Origin: Akebia trifoliata
Lineage: Eukaryota > Streptophyta > Magnoliopsida > Ranunculales > Lardizabalaceae
DNA length: 64,000 nucleotides
Direction: 5' to 3'
NCBI GenBank assembly: GCA_017979445.1
Contig: CM030707.1
Coordinates: forward strand, 24,186,586-24,250,585
Below the pieces are notes generated by a model, which ran no database searches, was not told where the DNA came from, and saw nothing but the letters and a program-made list of their open reading frames with translations. Positions 56,465 to 64,000 of this stretch are shown here, piece by piece (the first letter of the stretch is position 1; each line of letters begins with the position of its first letter). A program made the translations under genes and the position numbers.

Positions 56465-57835
56465 TATGTCTAATCCACTCTAGACAAACCAAAACCTCAA
56501 CCTTTTTTGTATCCTTCTACTACCATTAGCCTAAGCCAACGTTTCGTCCCACTAAAAATCATTTCGGATCAGAAAATGTTTTAGTCAACATAATGACGAT
56601 GACAACACCAATGATTTTGTAACTTGATCCGGACCTCAAGTCTTATTAATTGTTGGAAGAATCGAGAGGGGAATCCAGGTCGAATATTTAAAAAAAAAGA
56701 GCGTCTTGAAGCATAGAGTATCTGATCTCGCTGTTCAACTTGAGTTATTGAGCCACAATAAGTCGTCGAAAAACTGGAGATGAGAATCTAGATCGATTAC
56801 TCAATAAAGAGCGCTACTACAAGAATAGAGTTGCTAATCTCATAGTTCAACTTGAGTTTCTAAGCCACAAAGACATAGAGACTCCGAGTAAGAACTGTAA
56901 TGTAAAAATCTAAAAAAAATACAAGCATAATCTAAAAGGGCATAATAAAAACTCGAAAGGGCACCATGAGTAAAAGAATCAGACTATAGCAAGATTAAAG
57001 TCACCGGTATGATGAAAACTCCAAAAAAGGGTGTCGATGCGTAAAAATATGAAAATCGAGTCTGAGGAAAATCGTAACTGGCACTAGGGGCAATAAGGAC
57101 AAACAGGAAAAAAAAAATGACTCCTGACCCGCAAGAGTATAAACTGTGAACGGTGAAATCTTTCCAAAAATCCTGTGGCTCAAACAGATATTAGTTTTCT
57201 ATTATTAGGGTACTGGGGATGACTCTAAAGGAATCAAAAGAGCAATTGATGTTTGCATCCTCTGTGGTTGGTAAAAAAACACCAAGACCATCACAACTAA
57301 AGATTTTTCAAACTCTGAATTAATCGTACTTATTAGATAAGATGTTTCACAAAATTTCAAAAAAAAAAACTACTATTTTAATGACGACAAATCAATGATT
57401 TATTCAAGAAAACTTTGTGTTTTCAAGAACAATAGATATACTTGAGGCCAAGTAGATACAAAACCTATTTTCCTTGCATTAAATATTTCAATGTTTTGCA
57501 TACATTCCGATAATGACAAAAAAATACAAAAAGGTAGGAATACAACACATAGTCCATCAAATGTCATGGTAAGAAATGAAAAAGGAGTCAAGACGTTCTT
57601 CCAAAACATGAATCCTGGCAGGTTGACTAGTCATTACTTTTTTAGCATTCGAAGCATCACGATTCACCAAATATGCTACAAAATCATTAAAATGAGGATA
57701 TTGGGCAAGTCTGTTCCTCAACTCAGCAACTTCAGCTCAAAGTCTAGCCTCTTCACCACTATCACTAGATCCTGACTGTGCAAGTTCGGGTGTCAGTTGA
57801 GCAATCTCTTTCTACATCTTCTTATCGGATTTGAG
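56465..57835 (+). other. non-coding region between pol and antisense genes of element D
   Basis: A phrase with GAATCGAGAGGGGAATCCAG near 56649 and GAGATGAGAATCTAGATC near 56775 is diverged repeat sequence. No protein is recognisable. A second short decayed part (GAAACTCCAAAAAAGGGTGTC and on) also shows nothing. Confidence 0.45.
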
Positions 57836-59160
57836 CTAAATAGCCTGAATACGACGATGATCAGTTTGGGACTCATTCACTCGATCTCGATAATTAAATA
57901 AAGATGAAACACCAGGATGTGCTCGAGGCACTATCAACACCGACTGCCTCCCAGAGATGAGTTCCCAAATCCAATGCAAGTATGACGGGAATAGGTGTGC
58001 TGCAAAGATGGGTCGACTCAAAACCTCAACTTGACTGCATTCTTTCACAAGTCGACTTAGAAATGCGATTAATAAATGACCAACCAACTCGCTAAAGTCT
58101 TTAGGGATGAGCACACCCTGATTATAGTCAAACTGTTGAAGAACTCGAAGGGGTACATAGTGGGTTGTTTTATGAAGACCAATCAAGACATGGAAACAGG
58201 CCCCATTAAATGCAATCACGGGAGACCCCCGAGGTTAGAACGCACCGACCCATCTCACCTCCTCAATGTTAAGGTAGTAAATGAAGGCATACCACTTGAG
58301 ACGAATAGCTTAACTCGCCTTGACATCATGAGCATAAGATCAGCATTAATGCAGAACGGACGGTTAACGGCTTCAGTCGAAGCCAAGTGATCCATAAACC
58401 AAAACTACAAAAATATGAGCATTCTAAACTTTTGAAAACTAAAAAGTTTAAATTGTACATTTATGGTAAGTTTGGAACTTACCTGCAGTAGTGGATCACA
58501 TCCTTGAAAAATTTGATCATGACCGGACAAACTAATTGTGAGAGATTGGAACATCTCATTTAAAAACATGGGGGCTAACCGATGTCCCTCTCGGATTTGT
58601 TGAATCACGTGAATAAGGGAAATGTCCATAATGTCCCCACCACCTGGAAACAAGAGTTGACTCACCACTATCAAAGTGAGGGCATTAAAATGAACCAACG
58701 GTCTCGAGGGATCCGTAAGACTCTCGACCAAGAAAGATCTCGACATCATCTTCAAAATCGGTCTACCATCCGGAATCTTAAAAAGTCGGAAGCTTCGCCT
58801 CGATAACCATCTCTCAAAGACGAAACAACAACCATACCCGACATCTCGAGACTCAACAATACTTTAAGCTCCTCAATGGTCGGGGTATCACATGTTTCCC
58901 AAATTAGAAAAAGGTTGAGTTAGGGAACCCAACACCCTAACATTGCCTCAATCAAGCTCTATTGCAATGGAATCTTTGGCAAGGAGAAGGTGAACCCCAA
59001 TTTATTCAAAACCCATTGAACCCTTTCATCACTATCCATACCCTCTATCCAACTATTCAAGAGATGATCGACAATGCCATACATTTTCAAGTTAGGAAGA
59101 GTGTGAGGCACCTACATGAAGCTTGGGGGAGAAGTCTTGACGGAGAATGAAAGAAAAAAT
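57836..59160 (-). pseudogene. antisense ORF of element D, plant transposon 'DUF7745/aORF'-type, C-terminal part
   Basis: On the minus strand are, from high to low coordinates: MYGIVDHLLNSWIEGM, a piece resembling PTIEELKVLLSLEMSG, then LTDPSRPLVHFNALTLIVVS, DIMDISLIHVIQQIREGHRL and LSGHDQIFQGCDPLL (58405-58755), and finally a 127-codon frame at 57836-58219. The 'T-I-E-E-L' then 'D-I...GHRL.P' then 'F.GC..LLQ' pattern is the one I know from plant proteins annotated with DUF7745 or plant mobile domain, found in antisense ORFs of Tat elements. The function is unknown. Stops and shifts are present. The + strand frames here are shadows. Confidence 0.6.
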
Positions 59161-59249
59161 ATGCACAAAGGGAAGTAAAAAATCAAGAAGTTCGAATGTT
59201 AGGGCACAACAATGGTGGAACAGGCTTTGAAGAGAAAGGAAATCGTGTT

Positions 59250-59460
59250 GGTCCGTGGTTCAAGCACGTATAAAGAAAAAATGGGTTTATCCGTACTTAA
59301 AGTACGGGTGAAATCAAAATTGGCTTATCCGTACTTCAAGTATGGATGAAATCAAAGTTAACTTATCCGTGCTCGAGGAACGGATGAAACCCTAGATGAC
59401 TTGTCCGTTTTGGGAGCACAGATATAAGCATAACAAGATTAATCCGTGTTGGAAGCACAT
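59250..59460 (+). repeat. 38-39 bp hairpin array (6 units), partner of 35916-36090
   Basis: Units start at about 59250, 59289, 59327, 59365, 59403 and 59452. Each holds a stem such as TATCCGTACTTAAAGTACGG or TATCCGTGCTCGAGGAACGG. Motif and period agree with the array in the 5' leader of the same element. Confidence 0.88.
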
Positions 59461-59470
59461 ACCATAACAT

Positions 59471-60100
59471 TTTAAAACATAGGGATCCTTGACTTACCTT
59501 ATTTTTGAGAACTAGGAGAGGCTCAAGGCATTGTAACAATCATCTCAGGTCCTGAAAACTCAAAATCACATGAAAAATAATCGAGTATCTCTCGCACCTG
59601 ACAAATGCAAACAAGACATTTAAGAGTCCTCAAATGTGAAAAATATACTGGGTATGTGATAAATGCATCTTTTGAAACCTATGTTGACCACGTTACTTAA
59701 TTAAAAACTTTTTCAAAACTTGGGCACTCACATCACATTGCGCAGAGCTCTTGAGGGCCATGGTTGACTACCTATTTGTGTCACTTACCACTGGGGCCTC
59801 GGGCCCACCAATGACTCACAGCACTCCTTGGGACCTTGATCGCATCCTTTACCCACTCATAGGCTCACAAACACTAGACGGGCCTATGAAGACGCTGATA
59901 ATTGATATCACTCCCTAGAGGACTATTGAGGCTTGAATCATTCTCATACATGATTGTAATATGACAAAAAATGTGAAGGAATAACAAACATGCATATATA
60001 TATATACAAAATGTCGAAATGTCTACAAAATGTAACTGATATAAGATATCTACATGTTTATAAAAGGTACATCAAAAATCATATCAAAGGGGGGGGGGGC
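59471..60100. other. unassigned DNA in element D
   Basis: I see no gene. A short (AT)n stretch (59994-60005) and an 11-base G run (60088-60099 area) occur. Confidence 0.4.
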
Positions 60101-60149
60101 ATCATCCCTGGCACTTTGAGTCTCCGGGGTCGCTCCGAAGAAAGATCTA

Positions 60150-62685
60150 GCTACTCCACAAGAACCTGACACCCCAGAAGAAGGAAGATCGTGTAGCCGT
60201 AGTCATCCCTTAGAATTTGTGAAGAAAAGCTCCGTGTCCAGGGCAGCATCCTGCTCTGTAGTCCCAATGAGATCAACACCCGAGAAAGAGGGTCCGATGG
60301 AGGGGAAAGCCTGACAAAAAACAACAAAGCAAGTGAAGGGACAGACAGATATATACATCATACGGAAATAAACAATTGAACATTAAATGTTTACCCTAAG
60401 AGGTGTCAGAGGACGGGCAGAGGTGCTTGCTCAGTCTCGATGTCGATGATAGTCCTGAAAAGATCATGAGAAAACCAATTAAAACAGGATACAAATGAAC
60501 TACGATCTACAAACAGAAAGGAAACAGAAGCAACGTACTATCTCAGCCTGAAGACGAGACTCCTGTAGGGCTATCTCCAATTCCAACTCCTGGATACGGG
60601 CAACCTATGCCTCCAAGCGAGCATCCTTCTCCTCAAGACGAGCTGCCTGCTCTTCCACCTGAACTCTAGAGGCTTTTCACCTATTTTCTATATCAACGAC
60701 CCTCGTCGCCCATGCCTCAATAGCGTCATAGCCCTCTCGGAGGCGATGGAGATCATCTTCCTGAAACTACAAGAATAAACCCAATGAGAATGATAAAGAC
60801 AGGAAATCTTAAGGAAGAGAGAGATGGACAAATACGTACTGTGATGGCATATTCTTGGATCAGGACCCCTTCGATCTCGGTGATCCCGGTCTGGGCAGTG
60901 ACTGTAGGCATAATGCATACGATAGAAGCCTATCTGAACCAGGCTTGGTAGTCACCACCCCTCACCAATCCAACATCATCTACACCCTTGACTGAGCAAG
61001 ATACTCATCTATCATCATAACCCCCGAGATAGGCTCAGGTGGAGCGACATGAATGCGGAGACTCCCGTCGTGCTGGAAAAACAGACGCTCCCCCCAAAGA
61101 GAATGTGTATCTCTGCTCTTCGATAAAGTAGGGGTAGCGTTATTGCCGGGTGTTATGCCTATAGGAGTTCCGCACCTCGTACCTCCCACTGACAGTGCGG
61201 GAAAGGTCTTGAAGAGTAATGGAGAAGATATGCAAAAAAGACAATCAGATAACAAACACAGATAACTCCAAGTTTAAAAGAACATAGATAAAGGGATTAT
61301 AATACTCACGTATCGAAAACGACATCTGTTAATATGGGCCCGGGCACTCTGTGGGCTGCTCCTGATAGCCCTGACATCTCTGGTGGCCCAAAAAATGCCT
61401 AACGGATACTCATTAGGGTGGCGTCGAGTGGGCACATTAAAAGGAAAATTTACATAGACAAAAGTATAGGAAAAGAAATAAGCTGTCAGACAAGTGAATA
61501 GGAAATTGAGAGAAAAGAAGACAAAGAAACGAAACTGAGATCTATTTATCTCAATAAATTGCCAGAAGAAGCGTGTGGAGATCCTAGCTCTACGAGGTGC
61601 AGTGATCCACTTAACCACACGATCAAGCCCGACAAGAATAGTGCCATAAATCAAGCTCTCCCAATCAAAGTCTCCGATATGGTCAATATCACGCATCACA
61701 GAGAGGAAGGTGGTAGAGATTGAAGAGTCATCCTCCAAGAAGAAATAGCTACCGATGAGCAGAAGGAAGCATATGCGGAAAATGGTATCAAAATCTCTGT
61801 CTCCAAAACGGGTTGCTTTCTCTCTATAAGTGTGTGGGGCCCCGTCCTCTCCCTCAATCAGTGATAGACCTATCAAGACCTCCGTGCTAATACGCCCCAT
61901 CTTCCCTACCATGGAGGCAGCGACTCTAGCGATACCCAATAACTCGCATACCTCCTATACTGTTAGCATAGTCAAGGGCAGGGGCTCTCCGTCCATCGCA
62001 ATACCGGTAATCTTAACAAAATCAGAAGGTCAGATGCCTATCTCTACCTCAGGCATGTGGAGGGAGTGAGTCGTTGGAAACCATCTCTCTACTATGGTAA
62101 AAAATAAGGGTTGATCAGCTCTAAGAACCGGTATCTACTGAAAAGTGTCGAAGCCCACTGTAGAGAACTGGGTCCGGATATCATTCGAAAAAATGGCAGT
62201 CATGGAAAGAAACGCTCTTCATCTCCCTCTGAAGCTGGCTGAAGGATAGGGGTAGGAATGTTCAAGCGTACCAACATTAACACATGTCGTCCCAACCCAC
62301 AAAGAAGAGAGGTATCGGGGACCCTCTCACTCTCCTCCAAAGAGATCTTGACTTTAGGAGCCTCCCGACCCACTCTGTCAGCTCCAACGACTCTATTTGC
62401 CTGACCTTTACCACCTTTACTGCCTCGCCTACCTCGGCTACCACCACTGCCGACTGGATCCTCAACTGGACCACTCTGAGAAGTACTCGCCTCATCTGCC
62501 CTGCTCCTAGAAGAAGAACCAACTATTGAGGATGAATCACGCCTCCACAAAGGCCGACCAGGCCTACTCGACTCGGTCGCTACACTAGATCCCAAAGTAA
62601 AATGGGTCCGAGTTCGAGGTTTCGCTTCCTCCTCCTCCTCGTTCGAAGAAGGTCGCACCACTCTGGTCCTCCTCTTTCTATCCAT
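60150..62685 (-). pseudogene. spliced antisense gene of element D, plant mobile domain-like with coiled coil
   Basis: On the minus strand the frame begins MDRKRRTRVVRPSSNEEEEE (62685), a basic/acidic, Ser- and Gly-rich N-terminus. A globular part follows with DFVKITGIAMDGEPLPLTML near 61990-62030. Next is a 221-codon frame (61274-61939) with GRISTEVLIGLSLIEGEDGA, then a Leu/Phe-rich portion ending FFWQFIEINRSQ. Further down come GITEIEGVLIQEYAIT and a coiled coil (DDLHRLREGYDAIEAWATRV, EEQAARLEEKDARLEA). Two short GT-AG introns keep the reading: 60767-60839 (73 bp) and 60455-60538 (84 bp), both with donor GTACGT. Some stops exist in the coil. It resembles the plant-mobile-domain proteins carried antisense by Tat elements. 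Confidence 0.6.
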
Positions 62686-64000
62686 CTGTGGACCACCTGT
62701 TCGTTGAGTTAATAGTGAAAAGCCTCCTGAGTGCCTATCTCAATGTAATCTAGCAAAAATCCAGCCAACTTGATCCACCTAAACCTACCCATCTCGAACT
62801 ACGCCTAAGCAAACCCAGCGAACCCATATGCCAAACCTAAGGAAACCAAGTCGCTCCAAGCCTAGCCATAAACCTACCTGCCACACTCACTGATTCCACC
62901 TAGTCAAAAGTTAAACCAACGCTGACCCATCTACCTAACCTTACAAGTCCCCAATCCCAACTCCATGTCTCGCCTATCCAAGACCGTTCTACCAAACTCA
63001 GTCTAAAGGATTACATTAACACTCAGCAGTCTCCGTCTACACCTATCAAATCCAAACCAGGACCTAATTAAACCTACCACAAAGACCGTTTTGTCCCCGC
63101 ATCCCTTTACTAACCTACAATGATCCACCTACCTGAACTCGAGTTTACCCCGCATAAGCCAAATCCAAAACCCAAAGATTTTGTCAAACCCAAGGAAGGG
63201 CCACAGTGCAAATATGGAAATAAGTGACACAAAAGCAAAAGCATGAGAAGGTTTCAAGCAAACGGAGCATAATCTAAGATGTTGCAAAGTTAAAAGCATG
63301 TTCTAAAGCAAGGAAAAATCAAACAGTCCTTTAACAGTCTAACTTCGCACCCAAAATCCGATCCCTAAAAAGCCCCATTTCTTGCCTAATCATCCCTAGA
63401 CCACCCTATCTTATCACCCATCAAACCCCTAGACCAATCCCAAAACAGTTCCTAACTACCCTTATTTTCTCACCCAAGACAATCCCCAAACTACTCACAA
63501 CAGTCACAACCATCCTGACACCAACATTGGACTCAACCTCTACACCATTCAAGTATGGCAGCCTCGAACCTTGCTATCTAACTCTCCAAAACCTCATCAC
63601 TACCATAACCCATGGTCTTAAGACCCCAACGACTCTCCAACAATCCAAAACAACCTCAACTCACTCTAAAAAAGTCACCCTCGTTCCCACAATCATCATC
63701 CAACAATCCCTCTAAAACCATGCGTAGGCCTTTTACCACACTACCAAATTCCCAAACATCCGGGGAAATTCTCATCCAGAATAACCCCCATCCCCACCGT
63801 TCTACAAATTTCATAAACCAAATCCACATCACAATCACAACACCGATATTCAACCAAGTAACAAAGCAAAAACAACAAAAATAACAACAAAATAAATAAA
63901 CAAAGGTGTTTTCGATCGAGATAATACCCCAAAACAAAAAAGCAAAGAAAAAATCAAATAATAATAACATGTGCATGTTTAGGGCAATTTACAAGGATGA
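62686..64000. other. G-poor region upstream of the antisense gene, end of window
   Basis: This A/C-rich DNA would act as promoter and leader of the antisense gene and lies 5' of the expected 3' LTR of element D. Frames at 63527-63976 follow from base composition. The 3' LTR is not reached by 64000. Confidence 0.45.

Overview
This is nuclear DNA of a flowering plant, most likely a eudicot: AT-rich, with GT-AG introns, one intact spliced plastid-targeted gene, and very dense nested plant transposable elements. About 85-90% of the window is transposon-derived.

Layout. 1-3270: 3' end of a Tat/Ogre-like Ty3/gypsy LTR retrotransposon (element A) with a 52-bp tandem array, a polypurine tract and a 3' LTR, apparently inserted into an inverted LTR of the same family (3271-4696). 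4697-9328: a zone of degraded cellular gene fragments on both strands (ALY/THO4-like tail, GRAS C-terminus, ubiquitin-conjugating E2 exon). 9334-11466: a solo LTR of a second Tat-like family with the TAGAA target duplication. 12712-21882: an old, broken PIF/Harbinger DNA transposon holding a younger, apparently complete PIF/Harbinger element (15811-21805, TAA duplication). The younger element encodes a Myb/SANT-like protein, a DDE transposase and a third protein, a GRF-type zinc finger with a membrane tail. 22113-28498: the only clearly functional host gene, chloroplast adenylate kinase (AMK2-like, 7 exons, 307 aa). It has two consecutive GC-AG introns, and two related foldback elements lie in its introns. 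29597-29843: a tRNA-derived SINE with a 13-bp target duplication.

30706 to the window end is one very large, decayed Tat-lineage retrotransposon (element D, + strand). It has a 5' LTR interrupted by an inverted solo LTR of its own family (TCCCT duplication) and a decayed tRNA-Arg-type primer site. An internal leader with tandem arrays follows, then gag, protease, RT, RNase H, a second (archaeal-type) RNase H and integrase, all full of stops. A long spliced antisense gene region on the minus strand comes last (57.8-62.7 kb). Its 3' LTR lies beyond the window. A complete, young 10.4-kb element C (37839-48239, minus strand, GATAG duplication) is inserted in it. Element C has near-identical LTRs and a gag frame but no pol, so it should depend on a relative for mobilisation.

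The most notable observations are the GRF zinc-finger/membrane protein inside the Harbinger element, the 38-bp hairpin repeats found in both the 5' leader and 3' part of element D, the paired GC-AG introns of the adenylate kinase gene, the spliced antisense gene of element D, and the repeated self-nesting of same-family LTRs in inverted orientation.
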